The notes: generated from the sequence alone by a model not told the origin. 64,000 nucleotides of DNA from Acidiflorens sp963841945 (GCA_963841945.1 CAWJFC010000028.1:186001-250000); one strand, 5' to 3'; numbered from the stretch's first letter, positions 15,685 through 26,130 are shown. A program made the numbers and translations.

Positions 15685-17249
15685 ACTTTCTCCCATTTGC
15701 TGTTCACAGTTCGGTGGAAACCTGGGCACAACTTGCGGTTGGAAGGGTGATCCATTCGCTTCCGGAGGGTTTGCTCATCGCAGTTTTTGCCTGGACAGTT
15801 CTGCGGATCCTGCCCAGGCAAAATTCGCGAACCCGGTTCGCGGTGTGGTTCGTTGCATTAGTGGCTGTCGCCGGACTGGCTTGCCTGGGTGACGTTGCAG
15901 TACAGGGATCGTCTGCCTTCTCGCGCGCCGTAGATTTCGTTTCGCCGCAAGTTTCTGAACTGCATCTCGCCGCGCACTGGGCGGCATACCTCTTTCTTGC
16001 GTGGGGAGTGATCGCGTTCGTTGGACTGCTTCGGTTGGCGATGGGGCTTTGGCATCTCCGCCAAGTCCGGAAGAGCTGCACACAGGTCAACGTCTGGGAA
16101 CTGGATCCGGCTGTTGCGGCCGTGATTCAAGAGTTGAATGCATCGCAGTCTTGGGGAGCGCGCAGAGTAACGTTGGCTACGTCCAAGGAGCTGCGCGTGC
16201 CATCGGCGTTGGGACTCTGGAGTCCAGTGATCGCGCTGCCTGATTGGGCATTCGCCGAACTTCCGGCGAGTGAGCTGGCCGTCATCCTGCGTCATGAGTT
16301 TGCTCATGTGCGGCGCTGGGACGACTGGACGAACCTGATTCAAAAGATTGTACGTGCCGTTTTGTTTTTCCATCCCGCAGTGTGGTGGATTGAGAGCCGA
16401 CTTTCGGTCGAGCGCGAAATGGCTTGTGATGACGTCGTGGTTGCCGAAACTGACAACCCGATGGGGTATGCCAATTGTTTGGTAAACCTCCTGGAAAGAA
16501 GTCTCGCGCAACGCGGATGGACGATGGCGCAAGCAATCGTCCATCGCGCGCGCGAGGCTTCGGAGCGTTTGACACGCATACTCGACAAGAACCGGCCTAC
16601 CGCGAGCGGCCTTTCGAAGCCGGCGCTCGGCTTGGTCGGCACCTTCGCGGCGCTTTGCGCGGTGATGCTGCCCGCGACTCCGCAGTTTGTAGCCTTCGAT
16701 CGCGGGAGCGAAGGATCGGTTGAGCAATATGCCTCATCGCTTCCGCGCGGCGTGCGCGTGCACGACGCTGCCTATCGAACGTCGAGGCCTGCGGCGGTGA
16801 TTCCGGCCGGGTTCGTCGGCGAAACGGCGAAACCTCGGGCTCGAACGTCTTCTGCTCAGACATCTTTGGATCGAACGTCCTTGGCGAACGGATCGGTGCG
16901 AGCGGTTTCGGTTGCGCCGGGCTCAGCCATGCGGGTGAACTCGCAATCGGCCAGCGCGCGGAGCCGCGAGGCCGAAGAGCTTCAACCGACAAGATCGGCG
17001 TCCGCAGATTTGCTCGCTGAAGAGAACGTTCCTGTTAAAAGCGCCGCACAAGAAGCCGGGCAGCCGGGAGCGCGTGTGGTGCTGGTGCGAGAGACGCAAG
17101 TCATGACCGCCGAAATACCTGTGCCCGAGCTGACAATCGTTTCCCTGCCCCATGGTCCGGTCATGATATGGACCGTAAAGATGATGCGGGTAACCATGCT
17201 TGCGCCGGTCTGGAGAGAGATGCAGATGCCGCCAGCGAAGAAGATTTGA
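15681..17249 (+). CDS. BlaR1/MecR1-like M56 membrane metalloprotease
   Basis: Integral-membrane zinc protease and sensor partner of BlaI, 522 aa. Hydrophobic segments lie at about 30-44, 54-72 and 100-122. The zinc motif HEFAH (205-209) is followed by VEREMACDDVVV, supplying the third ligand region, and a last membrane segment lies near residues 313-330 (LGLVGTFAALCAVMLP). Unlike true BlaR1, no penicillin-binding sensor domain follows. The last 190 residues are low-complexity Ser/Arg/Ala-rich sequence plus a short beta-like end (VMTAEIPVPELTIVSL). It may therefore sense envelope stress rather than beta-lactams. Translationally coupled to blaI. Confidence 0.88.
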   Translation: MNFLPFAVHSSVETWAQLAVGRVIHSLPEGLLIAVFAWTVLRILPRQNSRTRFAVWFVALVAVAGLACLGDVAVQGSSAFSRAVDFVSPQVSELHLAAHWAAYLFLAWGVIAFVGLLRLAMGLWHLRQVRKSCTQVNVWELDPAVAAVIQELNASQSWGARRVTLATSKELRVPSALGLWSPVIALPDWAFAELPASELAVILRHEFAHVRRWDDWTNLIQKIVRAVLFFHPAVWWIESRLSVEREMACDDVVVAETDNPMGYANCLVNLLERSLAQRGWTMAQAIVHRAREASERLTRILDKNRPTASGLSKPALGLVGTFAALCAVMLPATPQFVAFDRGSEGSVEQYASSLPRGVRVHDAAYRTSRPAAVIPAGFVGETAKPRARTSSAQTSLDRTSLANGSVRAVSVAPGSAMRVNSQSASARSREAEELQPTRSASADLLAEENVPVKSAAQEAGQPGARVVLVRETQVMTAEIPVPELTIVSLPHGPVMIWTVKMMRVTMLAPVWREMQMPPAKKI

Positions 17250-17280
17250 GTCGTCGGGCTTAAAAATTTTTTGCCGCGAG

Positions 17281-17298
17281 CAACTAAGCATTTAGTTG
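17281..17298. promoter_or_regulatory. Candidate BlaI/MecI operator, site 2 (htrA)
   Basis: CAACTAAGCATTTAGTTG: CAACTAA-GCAT-TTAGTTG, perfect 7-bp arms, 77 bases before the htrA start and just after the M56 gene. It matches site 1 at the positions CAACTAA-N4-TTAGTT, which suggests the same repressor binds both. Confidence 0.7.
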
Positions 17299-17374
17299 TT
17301 TGCACCTTAAGGATCGGTATTTCCCGGAGGAAGTTCAACAGGTTTCAGTTCGCTATTCAAAAGGAGAATGAGCA

Positions 17375-18979
<1,605 letters not shown>

Positions 18980-19079
18980 GCCGGCCGCGAGTTGCGGGTT
19001 ACATGCGGCAAGCGAACAAGGCAGGGTTCGCCCAAAGCGTGTGACCCGCGCGGCTCGTGGTTTTATCACGCCGTTCAAT

Positions 19080-19132
19080 CGAGCGCTGCGCTTGGTCCGA
19101 GTGGAAGCGGACCGGACGCAGCGCTTGTTTTA
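19080..19132 (+). terminator. Rho-independent terminator of htrA
   Basis: GAGCGCTGCG...GGTCCG (19081-19099) pairs with CGGACC...CGCAGCGCTT (19108-19126) with one internal mismatch block. It is followed by TTGTTTTAT. The stem is long and GC-rich, 100 bases after the htrA stop. Confidence 0.8.
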
Positions 19133-19187
19133 TCTGGCCACTGTTTCGGGGTGACATCAAGCGGGACTTCTGCAATATCATTCCTTT

Positions 19188-19937
19188 GTGCTTCCTGCTC
19201 TTATCGGACTGGCGGCCGCGACGGCGGCTGGCGCAGTTGGCTACCAGTCGATGTCGCCGACCGGACAATGGTTTGGGCGCACCTTCGCCTCGGGCTCGCG
19301 CGGAAACAACCACGTGGGAACCAGCCAAGTGGGAACCAGGCAACTGGCGCTGACCTTCGACGATGGACCGAACGATCCGCATACGCTGCGTTTGCTGGAG
19401 GTGCTGGCGAAACATGACGTGCATGCGACGTTCTTCATGATTGGCCGCTTTGTGCGTGAGCGGCCTGACATTGCGCGCGCGGTTGCGGACGCGGGGCACG
19501 TTATCGGCAATCACACTTTTTCGCATCCCTTGCTGATCTTCGAGTCGAGCGCGCAGACACGGCGCGAGCTGACGGATTGCGGCAAGGCACTCGACGACGC
19601 GGTTGGCGCGCATTCGAACCTGTTTCGCCCACCGTTTGGTGGAAGGCGTCCTGCGACCTTGCGCATTGCGCGCGAGCTTGGGCTTGAACCTGTGATGTGG
19701 AACGTAACTGGCTATGACTGGAACGCTCCTGCTGCATCGGTGATCGAGAGCAAAATTGCGCGGCGGATTCATGCGGAAGGAGGAGACATCATTCTGTTGC
19801 ACGATGGTGGACACAAGGCGATGGGCGCGGATCGGGCGCAGACGGTGATTGCAGTGGAGAGTTTGCTTCGGAGATATAGCAATCATGGATACAAGTTTCT
19901 GACGATTTCCCGCCTCATTCGAGATCATGAATCTTAA
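19188..19937 (+). CDS. Polysaccharide deacetylase (NodB/CE4 domain)
   Basis: Metal-dependent de-N-acetylase of carbohydrate esterase family 4, 249 aa, GTG start at 19188. A short N-terminal hydrophobic segment (LPALIGLAAATAAGAVGY) probably anchors or exports it. CE4 motifs are in order: TFDDGPND (catalytic base and metal Asp, about 55-62), the metal pair in NHTFSHP (about 105-111), RPPFGG (about 145-150) and ILLHDGG near 203-209. Likely substrates are peptidoglycan or an exopolysaccharide; which one cannot be said. Its last codons overlap the start of the C39-like gene at 19927 by 11 bases, so the two are translationally linked. Confidence 0.88.
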   Translation: MLPALIGLAAATAAGAVGYQSMSPTGQWFGRTFASGSRGNNHVGTSQVGTRQLALTFDDGPNDPHTLRLLEVLAKHDVHATFFMIGRFVRERPDIARAVADAGHVIGNHTFSHPLLIFESSAQTRRELTDCGKALDDAVGAHSNLFRPPFGGRRPATLRIARELGLEPVMWNVTGYDWNAPAASVIESKIARRIHAEGGDIILLHDGGHKAMGADRAQTVIAVESLLRRYSNHGYKFLTISRLIRDHES

Positions 19938-20748
19938 TCCAGAGGCAATTCCGACGCTCTTTCTGGCTGCTGGGTTCTTCTGCATTGGTTACTACCTTGG
20001 AGGGCAGAGGAAATCCCGAATCGGATGGATCGTGCTCCTGATTCTCACCGCAGCATTGGCCATGCCCGGTGTGCTGTTTGTGCTCTATTACACGCACTTG
20101 TTTGATAGAACCAGATGGTTTTATGAATTCAGAACGCTTCCTCATGTCGAACTTCTCGGGTCCGGTCTGGCGGTTTTGGGTGGTGTTATACAAGGACGAC
20201 TTCGCCCGCAAACTTTCGCGGAGAAGTTAGCCACTCCGATAATCACCGTTGCATTGCTGTTTGTACCTTTCTTGAAATCGGCGCTTGATCCCGTTGACTA
20301 TGATCGTCTTCGGGATACCTGCAACGGTGAAGTGTGTCTACAGAGCACACAGTCCACCTGCGGACCGACGAGCGCGGCCACACTACTCGGAATGCTTGGA
20401 CAACGCGCCTCTGAGAAGGAACTCGCGCACGAGTGTTTCACTTATCGGGGTGGGACGGAGATCTGGTACATCGCTCGAGCGCTTCGTAAGCGGCAACTAA
20501 AGACTGAGTTCGTAATCCAGCAGCCGAGCCATATTTCACCGCCAGCGCCTGCAATCGCCGGAGTTATCCTGCGTGGGGGTGCTGGTCATTTTGTGGCTAT
20601 AATGAGTGCAACCCCGGACGAGATTACGGTTGGCGATCCCCTAAAAGGGAAACTCGTGATTCCAAGGCGTGATCTGACCAATTCCTATCACTTTACGGGC
20701 TTCTTTCTGGTCATCCGTTCTGGGACAGCGCTAAACGATGAAAAATGA
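19927..20748 (+). CDS. Membrane protein with C39-like cysteine peptidase domain
   Basis: 273 aa. Three to four hydrophobic segments occupy the first half (about 8-25, 32-55, 75-90, 103-120). A papain-like C39 domain follows with Cys145 in STQSTCGPTSAATLLGML, His221 in GAGHFVAIM and Asp237 in VGDPLKGK; Gln139 or Gln142 could form the oxyanion hole. C39 domains normally cut double-glycine leaders inside ABC exporters, but here there is no ATPase or transporter domain, and no exporter lies nearby. The 11-base overlap with the deacetylase suggests joint production. The actual substrate is unknown; an envelope peptide is possible. Confidence 0.82.
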   Translation: MNLNPEAIPTLFLAAGFFCIGYYLGGQRKSRIGWIVLLILTAALAMPGVLFVLYYTHLFDRTRWFYEFRTLPHVELLGSGLAVLGGVIQGRLRPQTFAEKLATPIITVALLFVPFLKSALDPVDYDRLRDTCNGEVCLQSTQSTCGPTSAATLLGMLGQRASEKELAHECFTYRGGTEIWYIARALRKRQLKTEFVIQQPSHISPPAPAIAGVILRGGAGHFVAIMSATPDEITVGDPLKGKLVIPRRDLTNSYHFTGFFLVIRSGTALNDEK

Positions 20749-20755
20749 GCGCTCA

Positions 20756-22057
20756 CTACGCGTGCGTGGCTACTTCGAAGGCTTGCCTGGCGGCTTCGAT
20801 GGTTTGCTGCACGTCTTGCTCGGTGTGGGCTGCGCTCAGGAATGCCGCTTCAAACTGCGAAGGCGGCAGATAGATTCCGTTTTCCAGCATGGCGCGGAAG
20901 AAGCGGCCGAAGGCTTTGGTGTCGCTCTTTTCGGCCGAGGTCCAGTCGGTTACCGGCCCGGGCGCGAAGAACCAGGTGAACATGGATCCGACCCGGTTGT
21001 GGCACATCTCGACGCCCGCGTCTTTCGCGGCGGCGTTGACACCTGTTACTAACTCACCTGCCAGCTTGTCCAGCTTGGCGTAGACATCTTTGTGCTCGCG
21101 CAGGTAGCGCAGTGTGGCATAGCCAGCGGCCATTGCAAGCGGATTGCCGGAAAGCGTTCCGGCCTGATAGACCGGGCCTAAGGGCGCGACCATGTCCATG
21201 ATTTCGCTTGCGCCGCCGTAGGCTCCGACTGGCAGACCTCCGCCGATGATCTTGCCCATGGTGGTGAGGTCGGGATAAATCGTGTAGAGCTCCTGCGCTC
21301 CCCCGTAGGCAAGACGGAATCCGGTCATGACCTCGTCGAAGATGAGCAGCGCCTTGTCTTGCGAGGTGATGGCGCGGAGGGCTTCGAGGTATCCGCGACC
21401 GGGCGGAACGCAGCCCATGTTTCCGACTACGGGTTCGACGATGACGCAGGCGATCTGATGTCTGTACTTCTTGAAGGCCAGCTCGAGCGCGTCGATATCG
21501 TTATAGGGGAGGGCGAGGGTGAACTGCGTGAACTCTTCGGGAACGCCCGCGGAGCCTGGGATACCGAGGGTGGCGACGCCGGAGCCGGCCTTGACGAGGA
21601 GCGCATCGGCGTGTCCGTGATAGCAGCCTTCGAACTTGACGATGTATTTGCGCTTGGTGAAAGCGCGAGCGAGGCGAATCGCGGACATGGTGGCTTCGGT
21701 ACCGGAGCTGACGAAGCGCACCTTCTGCATGTTGGGAAAGGCGGAGATGACGAGTTCGGCGAGATCGGCTTCGGTGGGAGTCGAGGCGCCAAAACTGGTG
21801 CCGCTACGGGCGGCGGAGATGACGGCTTCGATCACGGTATGAGCGGCGTGGCCGAGAATGAGCGGTCCCCAGGAACCAATGTAGTCGATGTACTCGTTGC
21901 CATCGGCATCCCAGAGGTGCGAGCCCTGGCCGCGAACGACGTAGAGCGGATCGCCGCCGACGGAGCGGAAGGCGCGAACGGGAGAGTTGACGCCTCCGGG
22001 AATGAACTGCTCGGCGCGCTTCTGAAGACGATGCGACTGCTCGGTTTTACGGGACAT
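20756..22057 (-). CDS. hemL: Glutamate-1-semialdehyde 2,1-aminomutase
   Basis: PLP enzyme converting glutamate-1-semialdehyde to 5-aminolevulinate in the C5 tetrapyrrole pathway, 433 aa, cytoplasmic. Signature regions: FIPGGVNSPVRAF (18-30), GSWGPLILGHAAH (61-73), FVSSGTEATMSAIRLAR (115-131), LLIFDEVMTGFR (237-248), and Lys269 in TTMGKIIGGGLPVGAYGG as the Schiff-base lysine. Length matches the family. It is convergent with the C39-like gene (7 bases between stops), so it is monocistronic on its strand here. No other heme genes are in view. Confidence 0.95.
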   Translation of the reverse strand: MSRKTEQSHRLQKRAEQFIPGGVNSPVRAFRSVGGDPLYVVRGQGSHLWDADGNEYIDYIGSWGPLILGHAAHTVIEAVISAARSGTSFGASTPTEADLAELVISAFPNMQKVRFVSSGTEATMSAIRLARAFTKRKYIVKFEGCYHGHADALLVKAGSGVATLGIPGSAGVPEEFTQFTLALPYNDIDALELAFKKYRHQIACVIVEPVVGNMGCVPPGRGYLEALRAITSQDKALLIFDEVMTGFRLAYGGAQELYTIYPDLTTMGKIIGGGLPVGAYGGASEIMDMVAPLGPVYQAGTLSGNPLAMAAGYATLRYLREHKDVYAKLDKLAGELVTGVNAAAKDAGVEMCHNRVGSMFTWFFAPGPVTDWTSAEKSDTKAFGRFFRAMLENGIYLPPSQFEAAFLSAAHTEQDVQQTIEAARQAFEVATHA

Positions 22058-22681
22058 GTTTTCTGGAATTCGTTTGTCGAAGCTGCCTTCAATATAGCAG
22101 CGGAAGTGGAGAGTCCTGCAGCGCGGATGATCACAGCGAGGTGTGATTTGTGAACAGTGAGAGACCGATCACCGGTGACAGGGTCCTTTTCCGATTCTGA
22201 TTGGCCGGATCCTCGCCGCAGTTCCAGTACGTCGGTCTGGATACATTTTGTTATTCGGGTCCGGGAATTTTACCGGATTTTCATAGAACCGCAACCTTCT
22301 CGCAATGTCTTGGCGGTACCTTAGCGACAGTTGCCCTTCTAACCGGGAGGGATCATAAGGACGGCCTTGGGGGGCTCCGGGCTGTCCTTTTTGTTTTGCT
22401 CGGGATTTTGTTGGGCACGCCTCCATGCCGGGCCCTCCAGCCCCATCGAGCGACATAATGGAATCAGCGATTTACCAGAGGTTCTCCGGCCCGCGAATTA
22501 ACCCGCAAATACGGTTCTTCCGAGGTGGAAGCCTCATACCGCGGCGTAGAATGTTCCCGCTCTTGAAACAATTCGGGAACGGGCCGTCTTCCGCCGCCGG
22601 ACGGCACTTTTGACAAGTTTTTTACATTCGCCTTAGACCACTCGATGATATCTCTATTTTCCCTGGCAGGAGGCCAGCGCA
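22058..22681. other. Intergenic region with possible small RNA
   Basis: 624 bases between divergent hemL and the GloVer gene. The short frames here are not protein-like. The part at 22148-22184 contains heptamer-like words (ccgatca, ccggtga). An intrinsic terminator at 22357-22397 on the plus strand has no coding gene before it. AGGAGG at 22669-22674 serves the gene at 22682. Confidence 0.5.
22357..22397 (+). terminator. Orphan intrinsic terminator
   Basis: AAGGACGGCC (22357-22366) pairs with GGCTGTCCTT (22380-22389) through ten base pairs with one G-T wobble. TTTTTGTTTT follows. The form is good, but no plus-strand gene lies upstream between the hemL start and here, which implies a short non-coding transcript or a leader attenuator. 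Confidence 0.65.
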
Positions 22682-23920
22682 ATGAAACCCTCGACCCAAG
22701 GCTCACTTACCCATGCATTTATCTCTTTACTCTGTGCAATGACTCTGGCGATGTTCGTCGCTCCCGGAGCATCGGGGCAAACGTTCTCCGTTCTTTACAC
22801 CTTTACTGGAGGGAACGATGGCGCGTTCCCCGGCGTCACGCCAACTCTGGACGCAGCCGGCAATCTCTATGGTGGCACCGTCGAGAACGCGAGCAGCACA
22901 TGTAAGGCATTTTGCTCCAACATTTTCAAACTCAGCCCAGCGGGCCAGGAAACGACGCTTTTTACGTCCAAGGGCGGCGTTCAAGGTTTTGGCCCGTCGA
23001 CCCTGATCGTGAACAAATCCGGCACGATCTACGGGACGATGCAGTACGGCGGCAAGGACATAGCTGGCTACGTATTCAAGCTCTCGAAAAAAGATAAGAT
23101 CACAATGCTCCATCAGTTTCCGGCCTCATCGGGAGACGGGCAGCTTCCGGCATTTCTCATTCTGGACCCGGCGGGCAATATGCACGGCCTGGCGGTTCAA
23201 GGCGGAGGCACGGGTTGTGACGGTCTCGGGTGTGGAATCATCTTCGAGTTGGCGAAGAAAAAGTTCCAGGAGTCGATCATCGACTTCACAGACGGCATCT
23301 GGTTGCCAGACAGCTTGCTGCTTGACGCAAAGGGGAATCTCTACGGAACGTCTTACTTCGGCGGTGGAGCCGGGTGCGGCGGGACCGGATGCGGCACCGT
23401 TTTCAAGATCGATACGACCGGCAACATCACGATTCTCTATCGATTCCAGGGCGTTCCCGATGCTTCGCTGCCCGAAGGGCAGATCGCGCTTGATTCCGAG
23501 GGCAATGTGTATGGCACGACCTGGGAGGGCGGTAATGGCTCGATTTGCCAGCCGTCGGGTTGCGGCACGATTTATAAGATCGACCCGAGCGGAAACGAAA
23601 CCGTGCTGCACGAATTTTCCTACAACGACGGTGCACTTCCAGAGGGCGGTGTGCTGCTGGATTCTTCCGGCAATCTCTATGGCACAGCCTATGCCGGCGG
23701 AAACCACGGCTTCGGAACGGTCTTCAAGATCGATGCCGGCGGCAATTTCACGACCATCTACAACTTTACAAACGGCGCTGACGGAGCGGAACCGGACACG
23801 GGACTGGTGCGTGACGCGGACGGCAATTTGTACGGGGGAGCGCTTTTCGGTGGTTATAGCGGAGGCAATGGTCTGTGCTTCCCCGGCGGCTGCGGAACGA
23901 TTTTCAAGATTACGCCGTAG
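22682..23920 (+). CDS. Secreted GloVer-repeat protein
   Basis: Exported protein of the 'choice-of-anchor tandem repeat GloVer' type, 412 aa, with start at 22682 behind AGGAGG. The signal peptide runs to about residue 34 (AFISLLCAMTLAMFVAPG). The rest is eight or so repeats of about 40 residues, each with a GNLYGTT-like word, a Gly-rich turn and GTVFKI or GTIYKI (examples DAAGNLYGGTVENA, LDSSGNLYGTAYAGG, HGFGTVFKIDAGG). The repeats probably build a beta-propeller-like fold. Paired cysteines occur in loops (CGGTGCGT, CQPSGCGT, CFPGGCGT). Function is unknown; surface binding is a guess. Confidence 0.88.
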   Translation: MKPSTQGSLTHAFISLLCAMTLAMFVAPGASGQTFSVLYTFTGGNDGAFPGVTPTLDAAGNLYGGTVENASSTCKAFCSNIFKLSPAGQETTLFTSKGGVQGFGPSTLIVNKSGTIYGTMQYGGKDIAGYVFKLSKKDKITMLHQFPASSGDGQLPAFLILDPAGNMHGLAVQGGGTGCDGLGCGIIFELAKKKFQESIIDFTDGIWLPDSLLLDAKGNLYGTSYFGGGAGCGGTGCGTVFKIDTTGNITILYRFQGVPDASLPEGQIALDSEGNVYGTTWEGGNGSICQPSGCGTIYKIDPSGNETVLHEFSYNDGALPEGGVLLDSSGNLYGTAYAGGNHGFGTVFKIDAGGNFTTIYNFTNGADGAEPDTGLVRDADGNLYGGALFGGYSGGNGLCFPGGCGTIFKITP

Positions 23921-23972
23921 CGCGCCGTGATCGCGAGCCCGAAATGCAGCCCGTTCGCGACCGCCAAGAACG

Positions 23973-25016
23973 TCAGCGTGAGGCTACTGGCTGCGCGACT
24001 GCGTCTTCTACGCTGGCCTCGCGGAGGAATTTTGCTGCTTCTTCCGGTGGCGTCGGATTGATGTAGAACCCTGTCCCCCATTCGAAGCCGGCGGTCTTGG
24101 TCAACTTAGGCATGAATTCTATGTGCCAGTGATAGTGCTCGTTGGTCGGGTCCTGCACGGGCGACGAATGGATAACGAGATTGTAAGGCGGATTGTCGAG
24201 GACGCGGTCGGCTTTCATCAGCAGGAGTTTTAGGGCTTTGGCCAAATTCTCGAACATGTGCGAGGAGGAGTTTTCGAAGGCCGATTCGTGGCGCTTGGGA
24301 AGAATCCAGGTTTCGAATGGGAAACGCGGGGCGTAGGGAGCGAGGGTGATGAAGTCTTCGTTCTCGGCCACGATGCGCGTGCCGGCGTCCATCTCCTGGC
24401 GAATGGCGTCGCAGAAAACACAACGCTCTTTGTAGATGTAGTACTGCTTGGCGCCTTGCAGCTCTTCGACCACGTAAGCGGGAAGAATGGGGAGCGCGAT
24501 CAGCTGCGAGTGAGAGTGCTCGAGCGATGCGCCGGCGGCTTCTCCGTGGTTTTTGAAGATCAGGATGTATTTGAAGCGGCGATCTTTTTTGAGGTCGAGG
24601 ATGCGGTCGCGGAAGGCCCAGAGCACGTCTTCGATGCGCTTGGAGGGGAGCTGGGCGAGACTCATGTTGTGGTCGGGAGTTTCGATGATGACTTCGTGAG
24701 CGCCGACGCCGTTCATCTTGTCGAACATGCCCTCGGCCTGCTTGTTGAGGCTGCCTTCGATGCCGAGCGCGGGGAACTTATTGGGGACGACGCGGACGGT
24801 CCATCCGGGACTGTCTTTTTGCGGAGAGTTGCCATTGGTGTTGGGACGGTAGGCGAGGATTTCGGGGGGCGTCTTGCCTTCATTGCCGTAACAGAAGGGA
24901 CAGAAACCGCCTTTGATGCGCATGGTCTCGCGCACGAAGTCGGTGGGGCGCTTGGCGCGATCGGTAGAGATGATGACCCACCGTCCGACGACGGGATCTT
25001 TTCTTAATTCAGGCAC
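23973..25016 (-). CDS. galT: Galactose-1-phosphate uridylyltransferase
   Basis: HIT-superfamily nucleotidyl transferase of the Leloir pathway, exchanging UDP between glucose-1-P and galactose-1-P; 347 aa, cytoplasmic. Zinc cysteines are at 39 and 42 (FCPFCYGNE). The nucleophile motif is EHSHSQLIALP with His167 and His169, and HYHWHIEFMP near residue 292 provides the second histidine cluster. The active-site HxH reads HSH, not the HPH of the E. coli enzyme, as also occurs in some other bacteria, so ADP-sugar or broader specificity is possible. yraN follows on the minus strand, upstream by 30 bases. Confidence 0.93.
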   Translation of the reverse strand: MPELRKDPVVGRWVIISTDRAKRPTDFVRETMRIKGGFCPFCYGNEGKTPPEILAYRPNTNGNSPQKDSPGWTVRVVPNKFPALGIEGSLNKQAEGMFDKMNGVGAHEVIIETPDHNMSLAQLPSKRIEDVLWAFRDRILDLKKDRRFKYILIFKNHGEAAGASLEHSHSQLIALPILPAYVVEELQGAKQYYIYKERCVFCDAIRQEMDAGTRIVAENEDFITLAPYAPRFPFETWILPKRHESAFENSSSHMFENLAKALKLLLMKADRVLDNPPYNLVIHSSPVQDPTNEHYHWHIEFMPKLTKTAGFEWGTGFYINPTPPEEAAKFLREASVEDAVAQPVASR

Positions 25017-25046
25017 GAACTCGATCCTTTCACGTACTAAATCGCT

Positions 25047-25562
25047 TCAGTAGTAGCGTGCAAGTCCACGATTGTACGCCAGAGGAAAGGCATTTTGGAA
25101 CAGCTCGAACGTGGGATGACGTGGATCGCGGTCATAATAAACGGCTAAAACGTCGAAGCGGACGGAGGGCTGGCCGGAAAGATTCTCCCCGGGAAGATGG
25201 CGGAGGAAGTCGCGGGCGACATGGCGGAGGTCGTCTTGCTTTTCGCGGTCGACCGCGGCTTCGGCGGGCTTGACGGCGCGGGTGGTGCGAGTTTTTACCT
25301 CGATGAAGCAGAGGATGTCGTCGTTCTGATCTTTACCCTTTTCGCGTACCCAACCCACGAGGTCGAGTTCGCCGCGGTGGTTGGGCGAACGGAAGTTGCG
25401 GGCGATGATGGTGTAGCCGTGGCGGCGCAGGTAGAAGTAGGCGGCTTCTTCGCCGCGGCGTCCGGTTTGGAGATGGCCGGCGGTTTTGTCAGGCGGGAGG
25501 AGCTGGGCGGAGAGCCAGTCGAGCGCGCGGAGAGTGGTTTGGGTGAGACGGCCTGAGAGCAT
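25047..25562 (-). CDS. yraN: YraN family protein (UPF0102, nuclease fold)
   Basis: 171 aa. The N-terminal 25 residues are an extension, then the UPF0102 core: GRRGEEAAYFYLRRHGYTII, ARNFRSPNHRGELDLVGW and ILCFIEVKTRTTRAVKPAEA, with Glu-Asp-ExK residues of a restriction-endonuclease-like active site. DKQ-type helices follow (VDREKQDDLRHVARDFL). The family is conserved widely, but its cellular role is poorly established; DNA or Holliday-junction processing is often suggested. It lies 30 bases upstream of galT on the same strand. Confidence 0.9.
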   Translation of the reverse strand: MLSGRLTQTTLRALDWLSAQLLPPDKTAGHLQTGRRGEEAAYFYLRRHGYTIIARNFRSPNHRGELDLVGWVREKGKDQNDDILCFIEVKTRTTRAVKPAEAAVDREKQDDLRHVARDFLRHLPGENLSGQPSVRFDVLAVYYDRDPRHPTFELFQNAFPLAYNRGLARYY

Positions 25563-25640
25563 TCTTCAGCCTAGCTGGACTGGGAGCTACTCACGGTGAT
25601 TGGGGTCACTGGAGGTTCGGTACATTCCGGGAGCTTCGAG

Positions 25641-25703
25641 ATGCATAGGTCCTTCGTTGGGAGTCCTGCGCTACGCGGAGGACTCCGCTTCCTCAGGATG
25701 ACA
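25641..25703. repeat. Dispersed repeat copy A (ATGCATAGGTCCTTCG ... CTCAGGATGACA)
   Basis: The ends match copy B at 33135-33167. This copy has about 30 extra bases in the middle carrying GAGTCCT (25661-25667) and AGGACTC (25679-25685) as a hairpin. Confidence 0.7.
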
Positions 25704-26043
25704 ATCGGAAGATGGGGTTTCGGCGCCGGCTTGCGGGGGTCGGATCGCAGAGGTAGAGGGTCAGGTTTCGGAAGTTAAATCCGGCGGGAGTTGCGGCAGT
25801 GCTTGCTGGCCGGTCGCCGATGCGAACGCTGCTCCCGCTTTTTTCTTGTGTTTATCACTATGGCTGTCTCTGTCTCTGCCTCTGCCGAGCGTGTTGACCA
25901 GCGAAGCACGGCAAGGTTGGCGGGTGCGTAGGCGCGGAGACCGGCGCGGATTCCGGCGAAGGCGGAGGCCCAGAGGGTGAGCGCGACGCGAGAATAAGAA
26001 TCACGCGAGGGGCGAAGCGCGGCGTTGGACCTCCTTTCCTCAT

Positions 26044-26130
26044 GTTTGGTCTTTGGTCTTTGATCTTTGAACTTCGATGATCTTTGATCTCTAGTTCTTA
26101 ATCTTTTGGATTTGTTCTTTGATGCTTTGG
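26044..26130. repeat. Heptamer tandem repeat (CTTTGAT-like)
   Basis: gtttggt, ctttggt, ctttgat, ctttgaa, cttcgat, then a 3-base slip and ctttgat, ctctagt, tcttaat, cttttgg, atttgtt, ctttgat, gctttgg. It is degenerate but keeps a 7-base period over about 85 bases, downstream of the DinB stop. Confidence 0.65.

Noticed and set aside
15858..16727. 289-residue minus-strand reading frame
   Set aside because: Antisense to the M56 protease, which has a full set of motifs.
18999..19985. 328-residue minus-strand reading frame
   Set aside because: Overlaps the htrA terminator and the deacetylase; rich in Arg/His/Ser with no domain, so not a gene.
22169..22456. 95-residue minus-strand frame upstream of hemL
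   Set aside because: Basic, Pro/Gly-rich, no motif, overlaps the orphan terminator.
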